Numbered from the stretch's first letter, positions 39,465 through 53,528 are shown. The stretch is 64,000 bases of DNA from Perca fluviatilis (GCF_010015445.1 NC_053134.1:17456629-17520628); one strand, 5' to 3'. Notes: generated by a model not told the origin, from the letters alone. Program-made: numbers and translations.

Positions 39465-40045
39465 TTGCACACTGAGGTGACACCGACTTGAGAAACGTAA
39501 TACGTCTCCATAGCAGCAGGCGGCGCTAAGAAATGAAAACCAGCAGCTGATTGGACGAACGCATCACATGTCATGGCGGCTCGTTCAGGATACGATCTCA
39601 TATTGTACTAAAATTGTTCACTGAAACATGTTTCTGAAAACATTTTAAGCGAGAAATAGGCCATGCAGTTGCTGAATCTGTCTCCATCTCAGATCAACAA
39701 AGGTCAGTTTAAAAGATTTTCGTCATATTTTGAGAGACTCTAGTCAGGCTCATTCCGCTCGCCATTTCCGGGTGAGTCCCAACTGCCCTGCCTCCGACTG
39801 AACATGTCGGGTCTGCCAAAATGAAGGCCGACGGCCCCTCAGACGGACGACGGCACGGGACACACCGAACAGACTCGAGTCACTGACCTCGCCAGACTGT
39901 CCAACGGCCGATTATTGGCTTTGTGTCCCAGGCTTGACATGTTCAGCTGCCGGTTTTCATTTCTTGGGCAACAATACAGAGTAGCGCCGCCTGCTGCTAT
40001 GGAGACTATTACGTTTCTCAGGTCGGTGTCGCCTCAGTGTTCCGA
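39465..40045. repeat. Inverted pair of a ~85-100 bp segment
   Basis: About 39470-39552 is the inverted complement of about 39947-40044. Shared blocks include GCGCCGCCTGCTGCTATGG and TTACGTTTCTCA. The right arm has about 17 extra bases (GGGCAACAATACAGAGT) and lacks a G. The spacer of roughly 390 bp includes a GC-rich MITE-like segment (39770-39930). Confidence 0.8.
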
Positions 40046-40480
40046 GGCAGTTTTTTGGACCTCGGGGACCCGACTGATCATTTCGACTGGCTTTTCTGTC
40101 GACGGTCGGCCGTCTGGTTGGTGTGTGTCGGCTTTTAGAGGCTCTTTAAGTACAGATTAATACCAATGGTTTAATTTTAATTTTTTTTTTTTTTTGATTG
40201 AGTGGTGATGTTCAGATGATACTTGGTGAATGGCTTTCATTGTGTAACCCAGGCACTCAGCATCACATGCAGGAGAGTCCAGGAAAAGAAAGCCCATGTG
40301 CCAATGGCACTGGTACACATGCTTGTGATGCACATGTATGCCAGGGGGTGACACAAAAATGTATGAAGAAGTGAGCAAAATGTCATGCTGATATGCTGAA
40401 CAACTCTGGATTTTCACACCTTCCAACGTGAACTCTCAACCCACTTCATGATGAAAGCACCAGAAAGAGGGACACACTTA

Positions 40481-40774
40481 GAGTAGTCTATATCCTTGAC
40501 GTTACACTTCCGGGATTGTTGCGGTGCCACAGGAAATTCCGCCGGATGCCAGTATTTTCCGTTTCCTTCCACTTACTTTGTGTTGGAATTTTAAATTTGG
40601 TGGGAATAATCTTTGCTCTCGCATGACTATTTTGCAGTGGCTCTGTGCAGAGCTTAGCACCGCCCAATGACGATTCTGATTGGTTTAAAGATATGCCATT
40701 AAACCAGAGCACGTTTTCCTCCCATCCCCGAATGCTATGTGGAGTAACCAGAGGGTCTGGCAAAGCAACTTAAA
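40481..40774 (-). mobile_element. Internally deleted copy of repeat family R1
   Basis: Inverted relative to 15605-16049. It starts GAGTAGTCTATATCC and ends GGGTCTGGCAAAGC. It keeps both ends, including AAACCAGAGCACGTTTTCC and CACCGCCCAATGACGATT, but lacks the central part. The flanks ACTTAGA and ACTTAAA may be a target duplication. Confidence 0.7.
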
Positions 40775-40790
40775 CACCTACACAAAGGAA

Positions 40791-40793
<3 letters not shown>

Positions 40794-40836
<43 letters not shown>

Positions 40837-40843
40837 GCTAGAT

Positions 40844-40885
<42 letters not shown>
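40794..40885. repeat. Inverted microsatellite pair (GT)n-spacer-(AC)n
   Basis: A GT run of about 41 bp, a 12-bp spacer TAGCTAGATCTC, then a CA run of about 40 bp. The arms are complementary and could form one long hairpin. Confidence 0.93.
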
Positions 40886-40890
<5 letters not shown>

Positions 40891-41580
40891 AAAGAGAACA
40901 GATTCGAGGGCTTTTCTAAGAGCAACATAGAACGGATTATACAAGGTACACTTTAGTTTATTTTTGCATCAAATGGGAAAGCTGCTGATGAATTTCCAAA
41001 CTTATTTTTTAGCTAACATTCAGGACACTTACAATATGCATAATATACAGAGGTGTTTTCCAAAACTTTACCTGTCATATATCATACATTCTGAAAAACA
41101 CAACAGATTTTTCAGGACTCCTCTGAGGAAATTGGTTAGCTGAGGTGCTAATGTGTACTGTTTATCTGTAAAATGAGAAAGTTTACTCCGGTCCAGTAAG
41201 TGCTTGGCTTTATCCATGGATGTATATTAAAACCTGGATACAGTGTTCGAGGCGGACAACGTTCATTCCTATTAGAGTTGCTCAGTGGTGCATGAAGCCA
41301 AAAGAGTTCAGCTTCTGCGTATAAAATTACCCAGATTATCAGCGCTGCACTAGAGACCTCCGCCAGCCGAGCTGGCTACTTCCGCTTTTGCGCTCCACCT
41401 CCTTGAATGGGGATTAATTGTCAACGAATTTATTATGTTCCATTATCTTTCACAAACTGCTATGATTTGTTTTTCACTGTCAATCATTTTGATGAATCAT
41501 ATGTTTCATATAATTAACTTTTCTGTGAGTGTGTGAGTGCGTGCATATGTGTGCGTGCGTCAAGGTCATTAGAGAGTACT
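40886..41580. other. Unique stretch, nothing recognised
   Basis: No gene or repeat family was recognised. Confidence 0.4.
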
Positions 41581-41589
41581 GCTCTTGTA

Positions 41590-42135
41590 AGTCAGACTGA
41601 TCTCATGAAAAGGCGTATGTATGACACGCCAATTTGTATGCCATTATTGGCGTGTTACGAAGACGCACACTCGCTTTTTAGCGTGTTTATCAACGCCGAT
41701 TGGCCTCCATTGACTTACATTACCTTGCGTTTGCGTGTGAATTGACGCCATAGCGAGTAGTATGAAAGGGCGAAAATCCGCGAAGGGAGGCGATCGCGTC
41801 CCGTTTGTTTCCTGCGTGTGATGTTTCCTTTCCACGTTTGTTGTTTTCCTAAACCCAATCACGTTCTTCTTTTCCTAAACCCAACCACGTTCTTCTTTTC
41901 CTAATCCCAACTGTTTCTTCTTTTCAACCCGCGTGTGACGTTAAAACCAACCGTAGCCTCGCAATAACCCGTAGCCTCGTGATAACACGCCACATGGCTT
42001 TAGAAAGTTGCGTGTACGTTTACGCTGTGATGTTGCAGACTGCCATCTGCTGTATATAACGTAGACATACACGCGGATAGCTTAAAATGCGTACAGAAAG
42101 TGGCGTGTATGTTTACACGAAGCCATGTTGTGTAA
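41590..42135. repeat. Interspersed repeat with internal minisatellite and hairpin
   Basis: Rich in GCGTGT, ACGCC and GTTTAC words. It contains a perfect 10-bp stem, ACACGCCAAT (41624-41633) with ATTGGCGTGT (41646-41655), and a 26-bp minisatellite (41844-41920). Composition and structure suggest a non-autonomous DNA element; terminal repeats were not defined. Confidence 0.55.
41844..41920. repeat. 26-bp minisatellite, three units
   Basis: Units at 41844-41869, 41870-41895 and 41896-41920 share TTTTCCTAA(A/T)CCCAA and end CTTC. The first two differ at one base; the third is shorter and more diverged. Confidence 0.9.
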
Positions 42136-45100
42136 GTAGTTCAGTGGATTTTTCTACCAAAAGAGAAGCATTTTTCTCATGTCTCTCTACCATGACATCA
42201 TTATCAGGCATCAGAAATAACTAACAGAAATTGAATTCATAAAATAAAATAAGAAAAATAAATGGGTCTTCATATCATTGGGATGGTTTGCTCCATTGTA
42301 TGATTTCTCTGATGTATTCATTTATTCATTTTATTGAACATTAATTGAAACGCGGTGAGAAATGACAGTGCAGTGGGACAGAACGAAGCATATGAATAAT
42401 ATTTCAAGAGCTAATTATCCTTGAGGCCTATTATCTAACTGGACTTTCCAGTTGCCATTCAGCCAAGTCAAATTAATTCTCCATGCAAATTCGCCTCTTC
42501 CTCAGGAAGAGGAAAAAAAAAACAAGATGAATGAGTAATTCAACTGTGGGTGGCACGTCCATTACTGCCTCTAGTTTTAGAGGAAGATACAGGATTTGCC
42601 TTCAATTTAGGTTTTGTGGGTGATTGAATCATCTGTTTTGTGTTAAAAAAAGCAGAGTTTCAAGATCCTTCCATCAGTAAGAGAACATTGAGTTCATGGA
42701 AACATCTTTATACCAGATCAGCAGTAACCAAACAAAGCTTTTCATGTAATGCTATAGCTGTATAGGTTAGTAATGTAGGTCATGTAAGGTGTCTGAAACA
42801 CTTTGTTATTGGTGTGGCAACAAAAAGTGCAACAGTATAGCATGTCACAGTATCAAAACTTACACATTAGTTCAGCTTAATGCATGAGAGGTAGCTTAAA
42901 CAGCACAACTTTTGTTGTAACAACAAAAGCTCATTTACAGGTACCGACAAGAGGTGGGGGGTGGGGGGCGGCGTGCGTGTGTGCGTGCGTGCGTGCAGAT
43001 TAGGCCCTCTCAGTTCGAATGGAGAGGAAGTGACATAAAGATAACTGTAACTTAAAGGGTACTGCCAGGGTCCTGACAGGGTCCTTCCCTCCCCCTGCCC
43101 ATTGGACAGGGAGGGTGAGGCCTTGTCTTTATGGAGCTGAATGGATGAAGAAATCAAAACCTCAACAGGCTCTATTGTGCCAGAGCATCAAAAGGAGCAG
43201 TGGCACGGCAGCGGCTTTGATCATGAGGCAAACACAGGAGGGGAAAGGGGCTGGTTTAAGGGGGAGAACACCCCTGCTCATGAGCTCATGAAAAGAAACA
43301 AACACACAGGTGCAGGGACATACAGTGTAAGCGTGTGGACATGGACATACCGTGCACGCACAATTACACTCTTATACACACGCACGCATTGTCACATGAA
43401 GAACATGCTGCGCCGTTCTCTTTGATGCCCGTATACGTTTGTACCTGAGGCGAAGTCACACGATCACTCAGTGTTTTGGTCACAGTGTAACGTTTCACCA
43501 TGAATGCCACTGAGGGCTGAACTGGATTTACCACTGCTGGAGTTTGGTAGAGTTTGCAATTGTGTTTGCCAAATAAAGCACCACGCCTACTCATGCAGTT
43601 CTTCGGACCAAGCACCTGAGCAATCATTGGAAAATACCAGTTTCTCCCGATTCTCTCACCAAACATTACCAAAATGGTATTATGTTCAAATTAACTGAAG
43701 CCGTTAGAAAGGATAGCCTTTGCACTGTAAAATCTAGTACAGGGCTTTAGCAATTTCCCATTTATCATTACCTCCTTCCCTCCAGTATGGTCGATGATTC
43801 AACAGGCCAGCAGATCCCAGCTGTAGCTTATGTCAAATCACTTTTGGTCAGGAATGATTTTAATTACTTTCTCCAGCCTGAAACCTTGTTATGGTATTTT
43901 CATCAAACAGCTGGCTGCACAACTCCAGCCTCTCCTGACCTTTTTCACACTGTCGTGCTAATCTGTGCCCAGACACACTTTTCATATTGCTATGTACCAT
44001 GTTAGTGGACTGTAGTGTTTGACCAACACAGCAGTATTCACTTCTATCAGGTTTTTATTTCAGGGTGTGTGCCAAAACTCTATATAAATATATCAAACAT
44101 GGAGAACTTTAAAATTGCAAATGTTTTTTTCCAGAAAATTATTCCACAGACTTCAGCAAATCTGCCATCTTAAAAGATGGTCAGCTGGGTTTTTTATGTT
44201 GTATTTTTTTGTGTGTGTACACAGTGTCAGCATTTCCTGAAAGTGACCAGGTGACACTAGATCAAAGAAAGTTTCTGTTAATGATTTCACCCATAGAAAA
44301 AAGGACAAAATACCTTAAAGACAAATGAGACATTTTGTACTAAAGTGACCGCGTGACCTACGTTAGGTCAGTTTTAGAATTGTGTTTAGCAAAGTTCACA
44401 GCTAATACTTTACCTGCCCAGGTCACATGTGGCAGAGTTCCCAGTGGAAAAAGATCAGAGGGAGCGATGGACATCCGTCCGCGAGCTGGTGGTCACCTTG
44501 GAACAGTAACCTCAGAGTGGTCAAACAGTGGAAAGTCACAGCCAATCTTAATCAGGGGTTAATTCTGTGCACTGATAAGAGATTAAAAGGGAGTGGAACT
44601 AACTGTACAAATAACTATCAAAACACACAGCACCACTGCCAATCTTTCCATTAAGCATTTGATCTGACAAAACCGTTGTTAAAACCCAGACTGCATTCTT
44701 TTAAGAGACTGTATGATAATTGTTGAGCTGGAGAGAGGGTGGGGGCAGCCATGATAGGTCAAGGAGAGGGTTAAAATATCAATAATAATAATAGATTTTG
44801 GGGAGAGGGCAATACCCTCACTCAAAATCCTTCAAAATAAAGAGCAAGAATTTAAGATGTGTAACTCAGTTTGAACATTTGATTTTGTAATATCGTCACA
44901 TTGTGCACCACTGAGATGCCCATTAATGAAATACGCAGTTTGCCAACATTAGGGCAAACACAATAAAAATGACATGTCTGGTTTAGCAAATATTCCAGCA
45001 GCTGTGTGTCTTTACTAAATGAACAGATACTACTGCCACTGAATGAGGCATCTTTTGATTTTTTTTTAGATGGTAAATCTCACAAGGGAAGGCTGAAATG

Positions 45101-46132
45101 CAATATAAATCTAAAAAATAAAATTGATGAATAAAAGTCCCTTCACTGTTTTCTGTATTAAAGAAAACATCAAAAGCAAAAATTACCCTCCCCCTTTTCT
45201 GACCACCTCTCCTCTCCCAATAATTTGCATACAGTCCCTAAATAGAAGGTTCAGACCTACAAGAATGTGTGTTGATCAAATCTTGAACTTAAATGTTACG
45301 AAAACAGCGGCTGTGTTTGTTTCTCCATTACAAATGCAATTCCTTGATGAAATAAAATCCAAGAGCAATAGTCTGTGTTCCCATTATTGTCTGTTCATAT
45401 ACCTGACTCACTGTCTGTAATGGAACTCATGGCAGTGGGTGGATTGTTTTGGTGGCTCATGGAAAATTGGACACAGTGATGTGAGTATGGGACTATTTAC
45501 ACACCAACGTAGTGTTGATGAAGGACAAACACAGCCCGTGAAAGTCAAGGTGTTCTCCTTTTGTGGAAAGATTGCGATAACTTTAATCATCGTCTCCTAA
45601 TCAGCTGAGAGGGACGGAGGCCTCTGGAAATAGTTGGGCCCAGTCAGTGTGCTCGCATACCTCTACTGGTTTTGGTGTGTTTGTGTGAGTGTGTGTTCTG
45701 GGGTCTTTGACAAACAAAGGCAGGGGTCCTCTGTTGACGAACCAATTAAAGAGCAGGAAGAATGGGGGAGGACACACCGGCCCAGCATGCTTTGCCCATC
45801 ACTCAAATTAGAGATGGCAAGTGGAGTGAAAACAATCACAATGGTATGAAGCTCTCTCGTGTTTTTAGGTATGGTTAACAAATGTTCCAGGAAACCTCTA
45901 TACAGTTTATTCACTGTGCATTCATGTATAGAAATAACTTACTGATTTGATCGGTTATTTATTCACTCCCATTCACTCAAGCGTCCATTCCAGAGAAATC
46001 CTTTTAACATGGAAAAACACTTCCGTTTAGTGCGGTGACAGCCAGACAAAGCTGAGAGTTTTTCTTGCACTTCAATAATGAATGCTCAAAGGCTTGTTTT
46101 GTTTTTCATTGTATTGTATTGTAATGTTCTTT
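42136..46132. other. Intergenic block, no gene recognised
   Basis: No gene was recognised. A G-rich run lies near 42955-42975 and is followed by (GTGC)n-like words. The segment 42340-42530 is non-repetitive, with ATTA-type words and a TGACAG word, and might be regulatory. Confidence 0.4.
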
Positions 46133-46335
46133 TAGGCTTACTTTTTAAGTCAATTTGTTGGGCTTTTCCACCTTTATTTGACAGGACAGCTAGGTGAGAG
46201 AGAGAGAAAGGGGGGAAGACATGCTGGAAATGGTCACAGGTCAGATTCGAACCCTGGACCACTGCATCGAGGCATAAACCTCCAAGTATATGTGCGCCTG
46301 CTCTACCCACTGAGCCAACCCGGCCACCTTGTTTT
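46133..46335 (-). repeat. tRNA-derived SINE, copy B
   Basis: Same family and orientation as copy A. On the minus strand the head reads GTGGCCGGGTTGGCTCAGTG, followed by a B-box-like GGGTTCGAATC. A direct repeat GCTTACTTT at 46136-46144 and 46336-46344 may be its target duplication. Confidence 0.75.
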
Positions 46336-46479
46336 GCTTACTTTGAATTGTATCCAATACCTAAAAAGATATTTATTTAGTAAAAACAAATCCACTGTGA
46401 TTACTGGTCATTTTAGCAGGATAAATGTAGACTCACCTTAGACCCTTCAAAATTACCTTTTCAGATCTACTGTGAGCTA

Positions 46480-46700
46480 GTCTGGCTATCACCAGACCAA
46501 GTTCAATCTTTTAAGATTGAACTTTAGTCTGGGGAGTCTGCTCTGTATTTTCTACTGCACAAGAGGCGTGATCAACGGGCATAGTTCAAATGACTCTGTA
46601 CGCAGTTGGATGGTCCTTCAACCAATCAGACCAACGAGCCGGGTGACGTAGCAACGACAGCGGCATCAACGGGTTGCTGCGTTTCCCTGGTCCCTGGTAC
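46480..46700. repeat. MITE-like repeat with strong hairpin
   Basis: Contains the perfect stem GTTCAATCTT (46501-46510) with AAGATTGAAC (46513-46522), enclosed by CCAGAC (46492-46497) and GTCTGG (46527-46532). The following CAATCAGACCAACGAGCCGG is a common fish repeat word. Ends are approximate. Confidence 0.6.
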
Positions 46701-46916
46701 CTGCCAACAGGTACTTTCTTTAGTACCACCTCCGTTGAGGTTCCAAGCGAGCTGAGCCGATACCAAAAGGTGACGTGAAAGCGACAGACGGGGGTGTCCT
46801 GAACAAACCCGCCATTTTTAAATAGTTTAGTCAGTTGTGTTTTTTTTTTTTGCTGCCTCCAGCTTCATTTGAAACAAAATGTGTCTTCTGGCTGTGGCAA
46901 CAACACACCTTCGACG

Positions 46917-47025
<109 letters not shown>

Positions 47026-47066
47026 GGCGGTACTAAATCTGCAATTCGAAAGGAGGACGGGGCACC

Positions 47067-47094
47067 TTTCCACTGCTAGTACTAGCAGTGGAAA
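47067..47094. repeat. Perfect 28-bp palindrome
   Basis: TTTCCACTGCTAGT is followed directly by its exact complement inverted, ending at 47094. Confidence 0.95.
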
Positions 47095-47110
47095 AACGCC
47101 ATAACTGTGT

Positions 47111-50100
47111 ACTGGATATTACACTGTACTACTAAAGTAGTGATCACTTTGTATTAGTTTCTTATTAAGTAATACCATGAGGGAAATTGAATGGACTGTT
47201 GGAAATGGTTGGCTTTGTTGAAATGTTGTTTGTGTGGGATTTTCCGAAACGTCTACAGAAAAGATTAATGGGAAATTAAGGGTACTTCCAGAAGGACTAT
47301 TGCTAAAGCAGGTGTGCAGAATTGAATGTGTAGAAACACAAAGCTACCACAGTGTTGCTTCAACAAAAGTGATATCTTTAACACCAAGAACCAGGATCTA
47401 AATTTAGTCCCTGGTCTGCAAAAACATTGCAGATGAAACTAGAAGTATTTACACAACTATGTACTGTAGTTTTCAGTGTTGACAGTCGCTGAATTTACTT
47501 CCTGGAATTTCTTAGTTTCTGGGACTTTTTGGTCAAAGGGGGCCAAATAAGAGTCAGACCAGTGAAGCCAAAAGCTCAAAGCTATACCACACACTCTGTT
47601 CTTTGTTTGGTACTCGTCACAAGATCCTAATGGGAAAGAAAGGAAGTAAACCAAAGACACAGACAGAGAGAGGGAGTAAGACAAAGGTTCAGAGGTGAGG
47701 AACGGAGGAGATGAGAAGGGGTGACTCAAGCAGTGAGGAAGGTGAGGGAAAACGGCAGTGCAAAATACAGGGAGCTGTAGAAGAAGAAGAAGAATAGAAG
47801 AAGAAAGAGCATGGCAATAAATAGAGATGGTGGGGGAGGCTTCTACTCACAGGTGTTTTTTTTTTTCCATAAAAGAGGGGATTCCTCCCGTGCCTTGAGG
47901 GCAGAAATGATGAACACGTTTGCGGTTGCCATGCCAACACTCTGTCTCTCACTCTGCTCTCAGCTGTGAGCATTCCTGATAATAATTACCCACAGTTCAA
48001 GGGCCCTCCGTAATTACCCACAATCCATCTGCACTTCCATCTGAGAAAGAAACAGGAATGAAGAACAGAGAGGCACTGGCATTTATCTGCACATACTGTC
48101 TCGTAAGACGCTGCACAGCTTTGAAAGGTTAACGTTTGCCTTAAGGATACGTACTTTTTTGCTTCACTCTTTCTCTGCATATCCCTCCCACTACTCGCTG
48201 TCTCACCTCCTATTCAAAATAACATTCCATTTTTGCCTTTTTTTAAATGTGTGACCAAAATCACCAGGTATTGGGGATGAGTTTCTTCTCGTGGGAAACG
48301 TCTTGGGAGCCAACATCATGCCATGCAGTGTTCTGATTAATTGAAAAACCAGATCAGCCATATTTTAGAGATATGTTGCTGATTTAAATCCAGCTCTGGC
48401 TCATGGCAGTGTGGGCAGTGAGTCTAGATGAACGGCGTTTGGCTTCCCCCGATGCATTTCACATTATCCGGCAAATCTCAGCAGACTTCCGCTGCTCCGC
48501 TCCTCTGTGCACTGGCGCCACGGAGAGAAGCCAAAATGACATGTGAAAAGATTTGCTAATTATCTAGCTCACGTGTATTTGCTATAATTAAATATAATTA
48601 AACAAATATACATTTGGTCATTTTTCTTTCATCATCAAACAACGCTGCCATATTGTCCTCACCAATCATCCGGAGTGATAAATATTCAAAGACTTTCCAG
48701 AAGAATCATTCTCACATGATGATGAAATTTAACATTGCCAATATTGACATGTGAGGCGAAAGCCACACAGGAAATAATAATTGGACATGTTGCATTTAAT
48801 TATTCAATAAGCACTCTGTTATCTTCAACAGGCACCGGCTTCGGTTGGGGAAGTTATGATTACAACGCAAAAGCTAACCAATTACGGAGGGGATGTGAGT
48901 CTTGTATTAAACTGCTGAGCATGCAAAGCGTATTGACATGCAATTAGTCGGGCCATCATTAGGAAGCATTTTCTTGCTCATGCTGATGCTTTGCGACTAA
49001 TTCTCATTACCTCAGTGTGTGTGGGGGGGGAGGTGGGGTGACATTTCAATGCAGAAGGTCATAATGCTGATGGGTTTTATTAAAGAAGCCCAAAAGACCA
49101 AAATGGAGAGTTTTTATGGACAAGGACCACCTTCTATTAGTCTCACTTTTGAGATTTCTCAAAACCTGATGACGTTTTGGAACATTTTTTTTTACCAGAA
49201 AGCCTGTTTTACAAACTGGAGGTTTGAGAGACGTGGCCATTTAAAAGGCAAGGGTAGTCTAATGAAAGACGCTATCAAGTTGCATTATGGGGGATGTAGG
49301 ATTATAGGAAATATACAATCCAGTGTCTTTGGAGCTTGACCCGAAGCTTTGATTTCTTTTAATCTTTTTGTCTTGCTAAATTGCTGCTCTAAACCAATTG
49401 AAAGCAGGGGTGTTATTTTGACTTTATATTATATTTTATTCTCACCGTTTAGTTCATTTCAGTGTGAGCGCTCAGGTGTGAAGGATTGGAGCGTCAGGGG
49501 CGGGGCTTGGGGGGACCTTTTTATTGTGTTGGTGTCATAGGTGTCATGGTGCGGGGGTCTGCAGCTGCTTTCTTTGCTATTGTCACTGTGTCATAACATC
49601 AGGACCTATGGATTAGGGCCTCCTGAGGGTTAAATTTCCCAATGTGTCCCAGTGCCGCGGTGACATGTGGCTATTAGCCACGCTGGTGAATAAGTAATGA
49701 TGTGACCATAGCAAAGATGGAAGATGAAACATAAACACAACGTGAACTGTATAGCTGCATACAGTATAGCTTGTGTTTATGCATGAGTAGCTCAATTATG
49801 TGTGGGTTTGGGTGCATGACTCATGCACATGTCTTTGCACACAGACACGTTTTCTTCTGAACTGTTTGTGATGTTGTGTGTGTGTGTGTTGTGTGTGTGT
49901 GTGTGCACAGACTGCTGACCAGGCAGCCAGAGCCCTGGCCCTAACAGACACACAGTCAGCACAATGCCTGTCACAGCAGCCGGCCAATCAGATCACTCAG
50001 AGCGCGGGCCAAAGGGCAGACAGGAACCAATTGTCGTGACACGATCCTGTGCAGTGGCATAACTAGTGGCTCAATTCAAAAGTGATTCAATACTGATGCA

Positions 50101-50311
50101 TGCTGATGTCTTGTCTTTGTTGTTTAATGACATATAAACTGAACGAAAGTCAGCTAATCACCCACTTCCCCTATAAACATGTTGGTAACAATCTGTCACT
50201 ACCTGGTTGGTGTCTTTAATATCTCTGCTAGAAATCTGCTTATAAACTCAATTCATCGAATTCTAACTTAAAAAGATGTCTCAAAACTTTGATTTCCCTC
50301 TAATTAGGATC
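47111..50311. other. Mostly unique block with possible conserved non-coding DNA
   Basis: No gene was recognised. The segment 48340-49015 lacks recognisable repeats and is rich in homeodomain-like cores (TAATTA, CAATTA, ATTATC) with interspersed E-box-like words, a composition seen in developmental enhancers. A (GAA)n patch lies at about 47780-47805 and an interrupted (GT)n at about 49872-49906. Confidence 0.4.
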
Positions 50312-50324
50312 AAATCACAGACTT

Positions 50325-50510
50325 TTTTTTTTTTAAAGATTATTTTTGGGGCATTTCAGCCTTTATTTTGATAGGACAGCAGAAGACATAAAAGGGGAAT
50401 GACATGCAGCAAAGGGGCCGCAGGTCAGAGTCGAACCCGTGACCACTGCGTTGAGGAGTAAACCTCTATATATGGGCACCTGTTCTACCAACTGAGCCAT
50501 CAGAGCAACC
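50325..50510 (-). repeat. tRNA-derived SINE, copy C, with 13-bp target duplication
   Basis: On the minus strand it starts GGTTGCTCTGATGGCTCAG, with A box TGGCTCAGTTGGTAGA and B box GGGTTCGACTC. It is flanked by identical AAATCACAGACTT at 50312-50324 and 50511-50523. Same family as copies A and B. Confidence 0.9.
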
Positions 50511-50523
50511 AAATCACAGACTT

Positions 50524-51291
50524 ATTTCCAGGAAACATCCTAGGAAATTAAGGACCTGTAAAATAAAGCATTTATTTTTTCACCACAAAGGTCTAAATGC
50601 TGATTCAAAGCCCTCTCCATGCCACCAGGAATGCAATTCTGGTAGAGACATACTAAATCTTTGATTCATTTATTTTGTTGGTGTTCAAATGTAAGTACAA
50701 CAAACTGGTATCTGCCTAAAAAAAGCTGTTCATGTTACTTAATCCCCCAAATAATCCCAGATAAAATACTGAATTCACGACCTTAGTATTCCTAATAGCT
50801 ACGACCCTGGTTGTGATTGAAAAAGCAAAATTAGCGGATTTCATTTTTTAATAGGTCACAATCAAAATAGTACTAGTAGACATAGGTTTCTTCACGGGTA
50901 CAGCAATCTCTATGGTTTCTACAGTGTTCACCAAATTCAATTACGCCTTTTTATCACCTTTTTAATACGCATAAAATGCAATGAAATACCTTTTGGAACG
51001 GTCATACTGGTTAAAGACTGAATATCAGGCCTACAATTATTTATTAAGTGCACAGATTTATTAATATTCATACCACATTTTTGTCAGTACAGCTGCAATA
51101 ATTCTATATTGTATATATAAAATATGATATTCTATCATATAAATAAAAAATTCAAAATAAATCAACTAAAACATCATACTTTAACCGAAATCTTTTTTGC
51201 AGAAAATTGGTGGATTAATCAATACCAAATTACAAATTGCAGATGTCCCAAATCTCTTATTTGTGTTTGCATTTCATATAATGCATACACA

Positions 51292-51354
<63 letters not shown>

Positions 51355-52077
51355 TCCAAATGCGGTGATTAGAAGACTTTATTTACAGTATAAAATATTT
51401 GCAGTTAATTTGCTGTGACCTGATCATAATATTGCATTCTCCTCTCGCATTTTGGTTCTGGTTGGCCTTGAATATTTCCTTCAGTGTCAGACGTGGGTCA
51501 AACCTCTTCTTTGGACCATATCAAAACATTCTAATCAGAAAATACAAAAACACCAATGACATTGCCCTGATATTGAACTCAAACCACCAAAAAAAATGCT
51601 CATCTTTTCATCCACACCATGACCTTTGCAATTGGTACATGTTTTAGAATGGAAAATCAGTGGTGGGGAAAAAAAAGATAATGGCCTTTACCTGGATTCA
51701 GCTTATTAGAGTGAAAAAGTAACTAGCTCTTATATTTTGAACATGCAGGGTACAATGAGAGCTCCCTTGGACCATCTTTTGCCCTGCTGCCCTCCGCTTC
51801 CAGGGTCGTGGTCCCTGGGGGATTTAAGGCTTTGGTCTCAGTATCCTCTTAAGACAGGGATGTGGCAGTTAAATGGATCAAGTCACTGGAGGGAAGTGGA
51901 GCACTTAGCTGAAACTTTCATGTATACAGTATGAGGACGGTATATACAGCAGCTCTGCCACTGAGGATTAACCAACCCAGCTGCTTGGCGGGGGAAGGTT
52001 CTCTATAACGGTTTGAGCAATAGACTTGGAAAGTGATTATTGACTGGTAAACGACAATCTATTTATAAAGGTTTAAA
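50524..52077. other. AT-rich unique block with (TTA)n
   Basis: Contains the (ATT)n run at 51292-51354. No gene or other repeat was recognised. Confidence 0.45.
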
Positions 52078-52344
52078 TGCCTTTATTGTCATTCACAGAT
52101 AAATTAAATTTGTCATCTGCATTTAACCCTATAGGCCTACATGGGAGCAGCGGGCAGCCGCCTGGGGACAAAGTCCAGCCTTTTTGCCTATGCCTTTTGG
52201 TCATGGGGCAGTTACAGGAGAACTAAAACATATAGGTTTTTGGTGGTGGTGTTTTTGGTCCCCGAACCAAGGATAAAACCCAGTACTGAGCAGTGCATAC
52301 TTCTTGTGAGGCGACGGCGCTAACCACTGAGCCACCGTGACGCC
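52078..52344 (-). repeat. Interspersed repeat with tRNA-like head
   Basis: On the minus strand it begins GGGCGTCACGGTGGCTCAG and continues TGGTTAGCGCCGTCGCCTC, A-box-like words of a very common fish repeat. It ends near the complement of CTTTATTGTCATTCACAG at 52081. The B box is degenerate. Confidence 0.65.
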
Positions 52345-53528
<1,184 letters not shown>

